Assembly (NCBI GenBank): GCA_002405835.1
Contig: DHMO01000020.1
Location: 6,990-70,989, forward strand
Source of the DNA: Lentisphaeria bacterium UBA4640
GTDB taxonomy: Bacteria; Verrucomicrobiota; Lentisphaeria; Victivallales; UBA1829
Length of the DNA stretch: 64,000 bases
Reading direction: 5' to 3'
Below the pieces are notes generated by a model that was given only the letters and a program-made list of their open reading frames with translations, was not told where the DNA came from and did not search any database. The translations under genes and the position numbers were made by a program. How positions within the stretch are numbered: position 1 is the first letter of the stretch; every line of letters begins with the position of its first letter. Positions 1 to 10,131 of the stretch are shown piece by piece.

Positions 1-316
1 TGGTATTGCAAAGTTTTATCAATCAGAGACTTATAAAAAAATTTTAAAGTTGCTGTAAGAAACGTGTTCCATCCGAAAGTCAGTAAAGGAAACGAAGGGT
101 TCAACGAAAACTGAAAAATTTTCCTGGAACAAAAAACAAAAGCTGTAAGAGGGCATATATTAATGAAGGGGCACGATTTCATAAATTCCAAATGATGTAA
201 GAAACAGAGAACGGAATGACTGTAATACACATGAAGGTCAAAACAAAAACAGAAACGAAAGCCCCGGAAAACAGGACATTTCGGGAATAAAACTTTCAAG
301 AAAGCAAAGGTTGAGT
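1..316 (+). promoter_or_regulatory. Non-coding leader upstream of the GTPase operon (partial third copy of a leader element)
   Basis: No convincing gene lies here. The stretch is A-rich and contains CTGTAAGAAAC at 53-63, CTGTAAGA at 143-150 and a TGTAAGAAAC core at 196-205. The part from about 6 to 95 lines up with the 3' halves of the leaders near 54.9 kb and 59.05 kb: a TTGCAAAGTTTTATC block is followed 47 nt later by CTGTAAGAAAC and GTTCC. The 5' half of the element would lie outside the window. No clear -35/-10 pair was found. Confidence 0.5.
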
Positions 317-1990
317 ATGATTCAGATCTTCTGTCCGGAATGCAAAACTGCATATAACGTTGATGAAGAAATTTTAGGGAAACGAGTGAAATGCGGCATG
401 TGCAACACATATTTCACAGCTGAACTTCCAACCCCTGAAGTCGCGATGCCGCAACCGGAGACCGCAGAACCGGAACCGGCGGCGGATTACACACAAGGCC
501 CCGGACGCTTAATCACCTGCCCTCACTGCTGGAAACATTTTGACTTCAGAAATATCAACTACATCTCCAGACACTGGGATCTCATCGGGGATCCGGTTCT
601 CGGAAGCGATGCACAGAAGCGTTTTCTGCCAATCAAATTTTCCGCCAACGGCATGGCCATTGATGAAAAAGGCATGGAATGCCCGGAAATGGCATGCCCG
701 TACTGCCATCTGAAAATACCCGAATCCATGATCGAACTTGCGACCTCTATTTTTTCAATCGTCGGAGCCCCTTCCAGCGGAAAATCCTATTTTCTTACAA
801 CAATGCTCTGGCAGATCCGGAAATGCCTGCCGCACTATTTCGACTACAACCTGACCGATGTGGATTCTTCCTTCAACTCTGTTCTCAACGAGTATGAAAG
901 TCTGCTCTTCATGAACAATCATCCGGAGCTTCCGGTTTCACTTCCGAAAACGGAGCTTCAGGGCAGCGGATATACAAATCAGATTATGATGAACGGCTTC
1001 CCCGTCGACCTACCGAAACCGTTCATCTTTGCGCTGACTCCCATGCCTGGACATCCCAGATACGAAAAGGAACGCAAGGAACTTGAACGCAACATCATCC
1101 TTTACGACAACGCCGGAGAACACTTTCAGCCCGGTCACGAATCAATCAACAACCTGGCGACCAACCATCTGTCGTTTTCCGACGGAATCATTTTCGTCTA
1201 CGACCCGCTCCGGGATACGCACATGCACAACTTCTGTGAAAAAGACGACCCGCAGTTTCAGCAGGAATCGACGAATCAGCTTGCGCTGCTGTACGAAATG
1301 GCTGCCCGCATCCGCAAATTCTCCAATCTGGCCGCAACGGAAAAATACCGCCAGCCGCTCATCGTAGCCATCGCAAAATTCGATGTTCTGCGCAAAAGCC
1401 TCGGGCTCCAGCCGGACAACCAGGATTACCTTCTCTATGATGAAGACAAAATGCAGTACTCCCTGAATCTGCAGAACATCACAAACATGAGTTTCCTGCT
1501 CCGGGAAAAGATGCTGGAAATCGCCCCGGAATTTGTCGCGGCGGCGGAAGGATTCTCCGAAACCGTTTACTTTGTTCCCATCAGCTCTTTCGGATGCTCC
1601 CCTCAAAAGATTGAGAATCCCCAGCAGGAAAACAGTTCGGGGAAACCGATGCTGGGAATCATTCCGAATGAAATCAAACCGTTCTGGACTGAAGTTCCGT
1701 TTCTGCTGCACCTTTACCTGCATGGGCTCATCCCCGGAACAATCCAGCCGCCGGACGGAGCGGAACCGCTGGAACGCTGCAAATTCGCCGGCGACTCCAT
1801 CATATTTGCCTTCCCCGGCTCCCGCCATCGCTGCGAACTGCCGAAAATCTACTGGGGAACCGCCGTTTTCTGCGAAGAGAACAACAAATTCTACTATCTG
1901 CCGGAACCGGGAAATTACTCCCGTCAGAAAATCTGCAAAGCAACCTCGCTGAACGATCAGATCGACACCGGGTTCTGGTCAAATCTGTAA
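317..1990 (+). CDS. Zinc-ribbon P-loop GTPase (double-GTPase/DO-GTPase2-like)
   Basis: Cytosolic GTPase-like switch protein that probably drives the operon's membrane complex. The N-terminus carries a CxxC...CxxC zinc ribbon (C6, C9, C26, C29), and more Cys pairs at C68/C71 and C127/C130 suggest a second zinc module. A P-loop reads GAPSSGKS (G150-S157), a Walker B/G3-like YDNAGE lies near D264, and a late IAKFD resembles the base-recognition strand. The family resemblance is to the TRAFAC-clade double-GTPases found next to GAP1 proteins; that link rests on motif recall plus the neighbour at 2006. The ATG at 317 is preferred because AAAGG sits 6 nt upstream; a TTG at 311 is possible. The gap to the next gene is 15 nt. 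Confidence 0.8.
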   Translation: MIQIFCPECKTAYNVDEEILGKRVKCGMCNTYFTAELPTPEVAMPQPETAEPEPAADYTQGPGRLITCPHCWKHFDFRNINYISRHWDLIGDPVLGSDAQKRFLPIKFSANGMAIDEKGMECPEMACPYCHLKIPESMIELATSIFSIVGAPSSGKSYFLTTMLWQIRKCLPHYFDYNLTDVDSSFNSVLNEYESLLFMNNHPELPVSLPKTELQGSGYTNQIMMNGFPVDLPKPFIFALTPMPGHPRYEKERKELERNIILYDNAGEHFQPGHESINNLATNHLSFSDGIIFVYDPLRDTHMHNFCEKDDPQFQQESTNQLALLYEMAARIRKFSNLAATEKYRQPLIVAIAKFDVLRKSLGLQPDNQDYLLYDEDKMQYSLNLQNITNMSFLLREKMLEIAPEFVAAAEGFSETVYFVPISSFGCSPQKIENPQQENSSGKPMLGIIPNEIKPFWTEVPFLLHLYLHGLIPGTIQPPDGAEPLERCKFAGDSIIFAFPGSRHRCELPKIYWGTAVFCEENNKFYYLPEPGNYSRQKICKATSLNDQIDTGFWSNL

Positions 1991-2005
1991 TAAAGGAGAA
2001 CGGAA

Positions 2006-4891
2006 ATGGCATACGAGCTTGTCTACACATCCGCCCCGCAGGGAATCAATCGCGGAAGCTCCGGATTCTGTGTCGTAGCCTGCACAAACGGACTCGGTCC
2101 GCGACTCATTGTCACGCTGGAAGGACTGAGCGCCTACAAGCCGCTCTATCCGCACTATGCGCCGAATGCCTGGGACAATCCCGTATCCTTCTCCCACTAC
2201 CTTTACAACGCCGGCGGAGAACAGCAGCACATTCTCAGCCGGGTCTGCTTTAACGGCGTTGATTATACTCAGCGGTCCAACAAACTTGCTTCCCATCTTG
2301 TTCTCAGCAAACAGGAAACTGAAACGGCCAAAGGAGGTCCAACCTCCATTCTCCTTCATCAGGAACTCTTCAAGGATGCTTCCTGGGAAATAAAAGCCGA
2401 AACATACACCGCACAAAAGAAAATCCCCGCGACATCTCCCCGTTCCGGTGTATGCACCGCCTGGAAAACTGTCATGGGCGACGCCGGATGGGCGGGACTC
2501 CTTGCCCAAACGTTCATTCAGACGCCCAAGCGGAATATCTACCTTGCTTACCTTCCTGAACAGAACAAACAGATCCTCCAGCTGCTTCATGAAGCGGCCT
2601 GCCTTCTGCCGGAAGAACTGCGCTGGCAGCTCACGTTCAGCACATATTTTGTCAATCTTCCCGCAGGCATGGACTGTACCTGGCGCTGCTGTCCGGTCGA
2701 CTCGGACGCGCTGCGCATCGCACGGCGCTCTCCGGGCAATCTGATTATTGACATTTCAAAACCTCAGTCTCTGAATCAGGACAGCGAGCTCATCTCCGCC
2801 GCACGCACCGGAATACACAAACAACAGCCGGTTCCCACCCTTGCAAAAGAGAATTCTTCAAAACAAAAAACGGAAGGAAAAGCTCCGCAGACGATTTCGC
2901 TCTCGGAGAAAAAAGCTGCTGTGCTTCAGCCTCCGCGCGAAAACACGCTGAAACCTGCGGAAAACAGCGAACCAGTTCAGCAGGAATCCTCGGGGATCTG
3001 GAAAGTTGCCCTCATCGCAAGCTGCATCGTCATTTTGCTGATTGCCGCAGCCGGCGGCGGATTCTACTTCCTCTCTCTTGAAAAAGGAAATCAGCTTTTC
3101 TCCGAAAAAAGCACTGTCCTTGCAGAACTTCTGGAACGTTTCAACTATGCTTCGGATGAGTTCCGCGACATAGAGAATACAGTCTTGAAAACGTCAGAAA
3201 AAGCGGATGAACAGATACGGCGGATCCAGGAACTTCAAAAACGCATCAGCAATATCAAGGAGGACCTTTCTACTTTGGAAGCACACCAGACGCTTTTCGA
3301 ACAGCACATTCCGGATCCCACGCTTATTTCCTCCTTCAAGACCCCGAGCGACCTGCTTGAAGACTGCAATAATCTGAATCAGAATCTGAAAGAAAGACTC
3401 AAAAGGCTGAAAGAGCGCAAAGCCGAACTGGTCAAAAAAGAGGAAAACGACAGAAAAAGACAAAAGGAACTGGCCTCCGAAAAGAACCCCTCCCCCGCAA
3501 AGGCTCAACCGAACAAGCAGGAAGAGAAACAGCAGCCTCAAAACAAAACGAAGACTGCCGCTCAGCAAACACCGAAAAATCTGAAATCGGATGATCCGCG
3601 GTATGTTTGGATGAAGACCTCTGAAGAAAAGACGGAATTCGAGGTTCTTGTCGGCTCAACCCCGAAAGAGAAAATCTCGGTTATGTTCTATGATGATGAC
3701 AACAAATCTCACGAGCTCCCTTTTAAGGGAAAAAATCACGATAAAATTGTTTATACAGACAGACGCAACGCAAAAAACTATTGCATAGAAGTCTCATATG
3801 ATTCTGAAAAAGGCAAGCTCTCTTTTTCGGACAAGCCTACAAAAGAAAAAGGTATACTGAATGGAAGACCGCTCATTTTAATTCTGCTTAACGGGAAGGA
3901 ATACCCGCTGTTTTTCTGTCTTGGAATTTCAAAAATTAAAGCTCCGGAAAAAGACAAGGGAAAAATCATACTTGAGGAAAAAGAGGTTTGCAGAGTTGAA
4001 CTTCCTGAAAGTATTTTATTTCCCAAAGATTATTACAAACGCCAAGACGACTCTTATAAAAAAGTGGATGATTCCAAGCTAGAGCTCAGACTGCAAAACG
4101 GCAAAGAACCGTTCGGCTACGACAAGAAAAAGGGATATGCAAATATTCCAAACAAGAAAAGAGAAGAGGCCCAGAAAAAACTGAATGAGGCTGAAGGTAA
4201 AAAAGCAGAACTTGTTGCCAAAAAAGAAAATGTACGCAAGGAATGGGAGAAACAAATCAAACATCTTGAAAATCTTGATTTAATCCCAAACAACGGAATG
4301 ATACGTTCATTCAACAGCAGATTAAAGGAACTGCTGATGACGCTTCTTGGCAAGGAAGCGCTTGATGCAAGAATAAAAGAACTTCCTGAAGCACAATATC
4401 CATCCTCTGAAGAAAAAATCTTTTGGGACTGCTACAATGAAGTAAGAGGCAAGGTCAAAGACTTACAATACAATATTGCCGACATCTTAAAATCTCTCAC
4501 ACAAGAACAACCAGACGGCGAGAGAATAATCATGTGGATAAAAAGAACCATTAAAGAACAAAAAATGAAAACAATTCGTAATTCAGTTTCTATGAAAAAG
4601 GACAAAAAAAATCTAAAACTCTTTGAAGACTGGCTGGAAGCAGAAGAAGATTTACAACGACTCCACGACGAGCTCATCAGGATTGCGAGTAAAGTCAAGG
4701 CAGAAGAAGAGAACAAAATTTCCGCGGAAATAGAAAAACAAGAACAAGTCATTCGAGGCGCACAAGAAAACCTCAAAAAAATTGAAAAAGATTTCGAACA
4801 GGAGCTGAAAAAGCTGAAACTTGTTCTTTATGATAAGGAAGAAAAGAAGACTTACGAACAACAAATCACTTTGGAAAAACTTATCCAATGA
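2006..4891 (+). CDS. GTPase-associated protein 1 (GAP1-N2) type membrane coiled-coil protein
   Basis: The N-terminal ~230 residues start with YTSAPQGINRGSSGFCVVA and contain NPVSFSHYLYN, HILSRV and NKLASHLVL, which match the GAP1-N2 domain found beside DO-GTPases. A linker leads to one transmembrane segment at about residues 332-356, then charged coiled coil (~365-480), a beta-rich middle (~535-720) and a second Lys/Glu-rich coiled coil to residue 961. The N-terminal domain is probably the GTPase partner and the rest a periplasmic or membrane scaffold; topology is inferred. AAAGGAG precedes the ATG. The distal part from about 3650 is far more A+T-rich than the first half (13 of 60 G+C in 4561-4620 against 35 of 60 in 2101-2160). 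Confidence 0.75.
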   Translation: MAYELVYTSAPQGINRGSSGFCVVACTNGLGPRLIVTLEGLSAYKPLYPHYAPNAWDNPVSFSHYLYNAGGEQQHILSRVCFNGVDYTQRSNKLASHLVLSKQETETAKGGPTSILLHQELFKDASWEIKAETYTAQKKIPATSPRSGVCTAWKTVMGDAGWAGLLAQTFIQTPKRNIYLAYLPEQNKQILQLLHEAACLLPEELRWQLTFSTYFVNLPAGMDCTWRCCPVDSDALRIARRSPGNLIIDISKPQSLNQDSELISAARTGIHKQQPVPTLAKENSSKQKTEGKAPQTISLSEKKAAVLQPPRENTLKPAENSEPVQQESSGIWKVALIASCIVILLIAAAGGGFYFLSLEKGNQLFSEKSTVLAELLERFNYASDEFRDIENTVLKTSEKADEQIRRIQELQKRISNIKEDLSTLEAHQTLFEQHIPDPTLISSFKTPSDLLEDCNNLNQNLKERLKRLKERKAELVKKEENDRKRQKELASEKNPSPAKAQPNKQEEKQQPQNKTKTAAQQTPKNLKSDDPRYVWMKTSEEKTEFEVLVGSTPKEKISVMFYDDDNKSHELPFKGKNHDKIVYTDRRNAKNYCIEVSYDSEKGKLSFSDKPTKEKGILNGRPLILILLNGKEYPLFFCLGISKIKAPEKDKGKIILEEKEVCRVELPESILFPKDYYKRQDDSYKKVDDSKLELRLQNGKEPFGYDKKKGYANIPNKKREEAQKKLNEAEGKKAELVAKKENVRKEWEKQIKHLENLDLIPNNGMIRSFNSRLKELLMTLLGKEALDARIKELPEAQYPSSEEKIFWDCYNEVRGKVKDLQYNIADILKSLTQEQPDGERIIMWIKRTIKEQKMKTIRNSVSMKKDKKNLKLFEDWLEAEEDLQRLHDELIRIASKVKAEEENKISAEIEKQEQVIRGAQENLKKIEKDFEQELKKLKLVLYDKEEKKTYEQQITLEKLIQ

Positions 4892-7800
4892 GGGAAATAA
4901 TGGATACAAACCATCAGCTGTTCATCCGAATAAAATCGTTTCTGAACTCACCGGAACTGATCAATTCACCGAGCGCCCAGGAGCTTTACAACTCTTTCTG
5001 CGCACTGAACGACACCATTGTTCAGCGAATCGTGAAGTGTGAAGTTCTGCTTCAGAAAAAGCAGAAAATTGAAGCGGTTCTCCTTGCCCAGCAGACGCCG
5101 AATCTCTTCGAACAAATTGATTCCGTTCTCATCCCGGAACGCAAAATTCTCCTGATTCTGGCCGATCTTTACGGGTGGAAAACGCCGAGTGAAATCAATA
5201 TGAAAACGGTCGGGATGCTCAAAAAAGCCGTTTCCGAAATGGAGGATCTGCGGCCGCTGCTCACGGAATTCCGGCGGATTGCAAGAACCGACCAGACCGA
5301 AAACAAACTCCATCTTCTGCGGGAAATATCCAGAATCGACAAAGGAAACAACGAGTGGCTGCAGCCCTTGCTGGAAATCGAAAATCAATACCTCCCCATT
5401 CTGATCGCCGATGCTCAAAAGGCTATTCAAAACCAAAATTTTGAACGGCTGGAACAGATAAACGATGAGTTCAAAAATTCAAAATGGATGGTTGCAATTC
5501 CCTCTGTCGTGCTTCAGAAAGTTGAAAAAATTGTAAAACAGCACCATGAAGATATGGTCAGAAAAGAAGCTGTCTCCATTCTTGAAAACATCAACAACGC
5601 ATATGCGGCATTCGATCCTTCTCAACTGGAAGGCGCCATTCTCTGCTGGGACGATCTCTGCTCAAAAGAAAATTATGTTCCTGATGAAAATCAGCAGATT
5701 CAGGTCAACGATGCAAGAGAATATCTCACAACTGAACTGGCAAAGCAGAAAACCGAACAGGAATTTCAGCTGCAGCTGGAAGAGACCATTGCGCTCATGA
5801 ACGCGGAAGCCCCCTTGCAGGATGTCGAACGAGCGTTTTTCAAAGCACAGGAAACCGGACTCGAAATTCCTCCGCATATAGCCACCCGCGTCGCACAATA
5901 CCGCAGCGACACAGAGCGGGAACAGAAAATTGCCGCACTGATAAAGGCGGTCAAGATTGCCGGAGCTGCTGCCGCGGTTCTTCTGCTCCTGACCGGGGCG
6001 ACTGTATGGACCATGCAATTCGTCATCGAAAACAAACAGGCAAAGAACCTGCAGGGACTCATCCTCAAAAAGGACATCCAGGCGGCGCAGGCGCTCCTGA
6101 AAGAAATTGAAACAAAATATCCCAAACTTGCAAACCGTCCCAAGCTCTCCCAGAGCCGCGCAGCACTGCGTAAACTGGAGGCGGATGAACAGGAACGCGC
6201 AGAGGAACTCTCCCGGCTGATAAAAGAACTCACGGCCCAGAAAGAGCAATGGCCTATCGATAAAAAAGAAATTGATCAGAAAGCGGCCCGCGCGGAGAAA
6301 CTTGCGAAGTCGGATATTGAGCGTTCCCGAATCAGGGAATTGAAACTCGCCATTCAGGAAAAAATTCAAACAAAAAACGATGAAATGGCAAATCTGCTGC
6401 AGGATCAGCTGGTCATCCTGAAAAATGAACGTGATGCTCTGCTTGAAGAAATCGACAACGAGCAATTCGAGGCTGCACAGAAGCGACTTGAAAAGATCTA
6501 TAAACTCCGCGGAGACATCATTGCGAACGCCGTCGGCAATGAAGAAATTCTGGCAGACTACAAAGAGCTTTTCAGCTCTACGGAAAAACTTGACGTACTC
6601 TTCAACAGCCGGAAATCCCAGTATCAGGAAGCTGAAAACGCCAGGGAAAAAACCACAAAGTCCGGTACGCTGAATGAACTCGAAACAGCCCTTCTTGCTC
6701 TTACCCAAAAAGGATTGCAGCCTTCTGATTCACAGAAAGATACCGAACAGCTTCTGAAGGAAATTGCATACTTCAAGGCAATTCTAAACATTCAGGGACG
6801 GGGCAGAGAAATTCCGCAAAACTTCATTGATCTCCCTTACTTCAAAGATTTCGTAGCAGAACACAGACACGAACAGGATACAAAAGAAGTTCTGCCCAAA
6901 ATCCAGGAGGGCATCGATGAACTGCAGCAAATCATCAACCATGAAAAAATTCTGTTCGTCCGTTTCCAATCCGGCAGTTCCGTCTTTGATGTTTACATTA
7001 AAGATCAAAAGATCTCCAGAATCAGTACGGGTTCAGAACACAAGATGGAAATGCGGCAAGTCGACGGACAAGATATCGTCATGCATCAAAAAAACCGCAA
7101 GCTGACAATTACAATCGGCGATGAAGAATACAACAACTGTCGTCTTATCATCCCCAAACGCTTCAACACAGAAGCTCTGCATAGCTCCAGAGCTCCGCAT
7201 CAGCTGTTGCTGGAAAAGCTCTTCAGCAATGTTCATTCAGCAAATTTTGATGCATTTGCCAACCTGCAGCTCATTCTGCAGGATGAACGGTGCGCCCCCT
7301 ACTGGAAAATGAGATTTGCCCAGGTCATTCTGGATGTCGTTGCCCCGCTTGATCGGTCACCGAATCATCAGCTTGCCAAATTGCGGAATGAACTGCTTGC
7401 CTTGGCGAAGCTCGACCATCTTCGAGGGAATCCGCTGCTCAACAAGCACATGGCAGATAGGATTGCGCTGTTTTTCAAAAACTACAACATCAGTCAGCTT
7501 ACCCAGAACCTTGAGGAGAATGCAAAGATAAGCGCCTTCATCTCCCGCAAAAAAGAGGCAAAACTCCTATATTTGGGAGCTGCATTGAAGAACAACGATG
7601 AAGTTCAATTCGCCTTCAACAAAAATCTGAAGTCGGCTTCATACGAAGTACTCTGCTTCGACAACGAACTCAACTTCCAGGTTGTCGGACGATATGAGTC
7701 CGGAGAACTTCTGCTGAATGATGAAACACGGGATCTTGTCCCCGGACATCTGCTGTTTGCTCTGCCGCAGCAGAATTCCTACGAGGAAATGCTGAATGCG

Positions 7801-7899
7801 TTGAAAAAAGACTTCGGTGCAGATTTCCGAAATGTCGAATTGCCGAAATTCTGGCCGCTGAACATGAAAGGAGAAGGAAACAATGATGTTTTATATTAA
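4888..7899 (+). CDS. Giant coiled-coil protein with one transmembrane segment
   Basis: A 1003-residue protein that I cannot assign to a named family. It is mostly long amphipathic, Gln/Glu/Lys-rich helix with a single hydrophobic stretch near residues 350-375 (AGAAAAVLLLLTGATVW), so it probably has a large cytosolic half and a large exported or periplasmic half. The last ~330 residues look globular (beta-strand-rich, then helical). The ATG overlaps the GAP1 stop in an ATGA arrangement, implying translational coupling. A second ATG at 4900 has AGGGA just upstream and is an alternative start. Position and architecture (TM plus coiled coil, like the previous gene) suggest a scaffold of the same membrane complex. 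Confidence 0.6.
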   Translation: MREIMDTNHQLFIRIKSFLNSPELINSPSAQELYNSFCALNDTIVQRIVKCEVLLQKKQKIEAVLLAQQTPNLFEQIDSVLIPERKILLILADLYGWKTPSEINMKTVGMLKKAVSEMEDLRPLLTEFRRIARTDQTENKLHLLREISRIDKGNNEWLQPLLEIENQYLPILIADAQKAIQNQNFERLEQINDEFKNSKWMVAIPSVVLQKVEKIVKQHHEDMVRKEAVSILENINNAYAAFDPSQLEGAILCWDDLCSKENYVPDENQQIQVNDAREYLTTELAKQKTEQEFQLQLEETIALMNAEAPLQDVERAFFKAQETGLEIPPHIATRVAQYRSDTEREQKIAALIKAVKIAGAAAAVLLLLTGATVWTMQFVIENKQAKNLQGLILKKDIQAAQALLKEIETKYPKLANRPKLSQSRAALRKLEADEQERAEELSRLIKELTAQKEQWPIDKKEIDQKAARAEKLAKSDIERSRIRELKLAIQEKIQTKNDEMANLLQDQLVILKNERDALLEEIDNEQFEAAQKRLEKIYKLRGDIIANAVGNEEILADYKELFSSTEKLDVLFNSRKSQYQEAENAREKTTKSGTLNELETALLALTQKGLQPSDSQKDTEQLLKEIAYFKAILNIQGRGREIPQNFIDLPYFKDFVAEHRHEQDTKEVLPKIQEGIDELQQIINHEKILFVRFQSGSSVFDVYIKDQKISRISTGSEHKMEMRQVDGQDIVMHQKNRKLTITIGDEEYNNCRLIIPKRFNTEALHSSRAPHQLLLEKLFSNVHSANFDAFANLQLILQDERCAPYWKMRFAQVILDVVAPLDRSPNHQLAKLRNELLALAKLDHLRGNPLLNKHMADRIALFFKNYNISQLTQNLEENAKISAFISRKKEAKLLYLGAALKNNDEVQFAFNKNLKSASYEVLCFDNELNFQVVGRYESGELLLNDETRDLVPGHLLFALPQQNSYEEMLNALKKDFGADFRNVELPKFWPLNMKGEGNNDVLY

Positions 7900-9265
7900 A
7901 AGCAACGGAAAAATCTACGGTCCGACAGACGAAGAAAAAATCAAATTCTATGTCAAATCCGGATTTTTCAGTCTGAGCAGTCAAACCTCGACCGATCTTC
8001 AGAAATGGCAGCCACTGGATCTTGGAGACGCCATCACGAGTGAAGCACCAACTCTGACCCTTTCGCCGGAAAATGAAGTTCCGCATTCCCAGAGACGTCC
8101 CACAAAAGCTGCGACCGCCCCGACTCGCCCGCGAAAACTTTCCCTGATGCAGGCGACCTGCATTGCCGGAGGAGTAATTCTGCTGATTCTGTTGCTTTGT
8201 GCCGGAGGAATCATTTATATGCTGTATTCAAACTCCGGCAATTCCCGCAAGGAAAGCTCTCCGAAAACGGCAAAACTTTTCAGCAAGCCGATCAAGGGGA
8301 AAACCGCGTTAGAAGATTTTGCACAAGTCTGCCAGCAATATCAGGGAGCTGTAGGAATTGTCGTTGCCACGCTGGAAAATTCCGACGGAAAACCTCTTCC
8401 TAAAATTGACGAGTGGCAGTTAAGCCCCGATCAGCCAATCGGAACTGCGTTTGCCATAAGCGGAAACAAATTTGCAACTAACAGCCATGTTGCCTATGCG
8501 CTCAAAGACCAAAAAGACGGTATTGTCAAAAAGATTCTCCTCAATCTTGTCTTTGAAAAGGCGATTGAACAAAACGTGAAATCCGAAAAGGAATTTCAGG
8601 AGTTTTGCAAAAAAAATGAACAGGAGATCGACAAATTTCGGTCTTTTCTCGAAAAAAATGTCCGAATCCGTGATGTTGAAATACGTTTATCCACTTCGAA
8701 CGGGCATTCACTGCGGGTTTCACACGTTCAGGTGCACCCGCGTTACAACGACACGAACAATTCCGAAGATGCCCAGATCAGAAACGGAGAGTATGATGTT
8801 GCGATACTTACAACAGACGAATCAGCCAACACTTTTTTCCCTATTGCACCGAAAGAAAAACTCTACGCGCTGAAAAAAGGTCAGCCGATCGCATATCTGG
8901 GATTCCCGATGGAGGGATTAATGCGGAATGGAGACATCGACTTAGATAAACCGGAAGCAACATTCAAAGACGGCAGCATCAGCAGAGTCTCTGATTTCGA
9001 CAATCATTCCACAAACCCGGAATTGAACAAATCGATCATTCACAACCTTCCCTCTACCGGCGGAGCAAGCGGAAGTCCCATTTTCCTCAAGACTGGCGAA
9101 GTCGTTGCCATTCTTTGGGGCATCACGCCATCAGGAACAGCCCAGGACGGGTCTCGGCTGGTCTCCGCCGTTCAGCACAACTATGCGGTCCGTATTGACG
9201 CACTGGATGCAGTAAAAAATCAGCCGATGCACAAACTGCGCGACTGGATTGGAGAAAAAAAATGA
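7883..9265 (+). CDS. GYF-like domain plus membrane-anchored trypsin-like serine protease
   Basis: The first ~50 residues (MFYIKSNGKIYGPTDEEKI... QKWQPL) resemble the GYF_2 fold that binds other proteins in the cytosol. One transmembrane helix follows at about 90-115. The rest is a trypsin/HtrA-type protease with the triad visible: H202 in ATNSHVAY, D305 in EYDVAIL and S396 in GGASGSP. There is no PDZ domain. The topology would put the GYF-like domain inside and the protease outside the inner membrane. The start overlaps the previous gene by 17 nt and is preceded by AAAGGAG; a second in-frame ATG follows directly. It is a plausible effector or signal-cleaving enzyme of the system. Confidence 0.8.
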   Translation: MMFYIKSNGKIYGPTDEEKIKFYVKSGFFSLSSQTSTDLQKWQPLDLGDAITSEAPTLTLSPENEVPHSQRRPTKAATAPTRPRKLSLMQATCIAGGVILLILLLCAGGIIYMLYSNSGNSRKESSPKTAKLFSKPIKGKTALEDFAQVCQQYQGAVGIVVATLENSDGKPLPKIDEWQLSPDQPIGTAFAISGNKFATNSHVAYALKDQKDGIVKKILLNLVFEKAIEQNVKSEKEFQEFCKKNEQEIDKFRSFLEKNVRIRDVEIRLSTSNGHSLRVSHVQVHPRYNDTNNSEDAQIRNGEYDVAILTTDESANTFFPIAPKEKLYALKKGQPIAYLGFPMEGLMRNGDIDLDKPEATFKDGSISRVSDFDNHSTNPELNKSIIHNLPSTGGASGSPIFLKTGEVVAILWGITPSGTAQDGSRLVSAVQHNYAVRIDALDAVKNQPMHKLRDWIGEKK

Positions 9266-10122
9266 ACAAAACCGACATCGTCGACTGGAAACGTATGGAT
9301 CCGGAAGCCAAATTCGGACTTCCGGCCAAAAAGTTCACCGGAGTAAATTCTTTCGCGGCACTCTTCAACGGTGTGCTTCTGACCGGAGTATTTTATCTGG
9401 CACTCTACCCATTCTGGCAAATGAAAACGATCCAGTTCGTCAACATGTTCTTTCCCGGCGGACCGGAACACCGGAGCTATATCCCGATCGTGACCGTTTT
9501 TCTCTCCATGTGGTGCCTTGCAATTCTTCTGATCAAGCGCAAAAAAATCAAAGTGCAGAAGAAAGTTTTTGCACTCCGGATTCTGCCTGAAATTCCGGGT
9601 TTCATTCTGTCGCCGGACAACTCCGCCGCTGTGCTGAACCGCATCGACGAACTGGTCTATCACTCCAGCGGTTTCATTGCACTCAACAGAATTCAGAAAA
9701 CGCTGGCAAACCTGAAAAACATCGGACGAGTTTCCGATGTTTCCACCGTTCTGGACAGCTTGGCCGCCGCGGATGAAAAATACATTGAAGGAACCTATAC
9801 TCTGCCCAAAGGCCTGATTTGGGCAATCCCCGTCACCGGCTTTATCGGAACGGTTCTCGGACTCTCCGAAGCAGTTGGCGGATTTGGACAAGTCATTACA
9901 GGCGGGGCCGACCTGGAGCTGCTGAAGCAATCGCTGAGCGGTGTTACAAGCGGTCTCGCTGTTGCGTTTGAAACGACTCTCATTGCTCTGGTCGCCGCAC
10001 TTTTCCTGCAGCTTCTGATGACCATTCTCATGCAAAAAGAAGAAGATCTTATGGACGAGTGCGCCGGCTACTGCTATGAAAACATCGTGTCCAAGCTGAA
10101 GATGATCGACATGGGGAATTGA
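9262..10122 (+). CDS. MotA/TolQ/ExbB-family proton-channel protein
   Basis: Predicted inner-membrane stator subunit coupling ion flow to work. Four hydrophobic segments are visible (about residues 32-55, 73-93, 183-205 and 230-256). The third carries the family signature P190-V-T-G193-F-I-G196-T-V-L-G200-L, with a second helix rich in Ala/Thr (AVAFETTLIALVAALFL), as in TolQ and ExbB. The length of 286 is slightly longer than typical ExbB. It overlaps the protease stop by ATGA. It is followed by two genes for single-TM proteins with a membrane Asp, the usual ExbD/MotB partner arrangement, though here duplicated and divergent. Confidence 0.82.
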   Translation: MNKTDIVDWKRMDPEAKFGLPAKKFTGVNSFAALFNGVLLTGVFYLALYPFWQMKTIQFVNMFFPGGPEHRSYIPIVTVFLSMWCLAILLIKRKKIKVQKKVFALRILPEIPGFILSPDNSAAVLNRIDELVYHSSGFIALNRIQKTLANLKNIGRVSDVSTVLDSLAAADEKYIEGTYTLPKGLIWAIPVTGFIGTVLGLSEAVGGFGQVITGGADLELLKQSLSGVTSGLAVAFETTLIALVAALFLQLLMTILMQKEEDLMDECAGYCYENIVSKLKMIDMGN

Positions 10123-10131
10123 TCTGCCGGT

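Noticed and set aside
53..225. A CRISPR-like or iterated repeat array of CTGTAAGA
   Set aside because: The motif occurs at 53, 143 and about 195 with uneven spacing and no long identical repeats or unique spacers; no cas genes are in the window.
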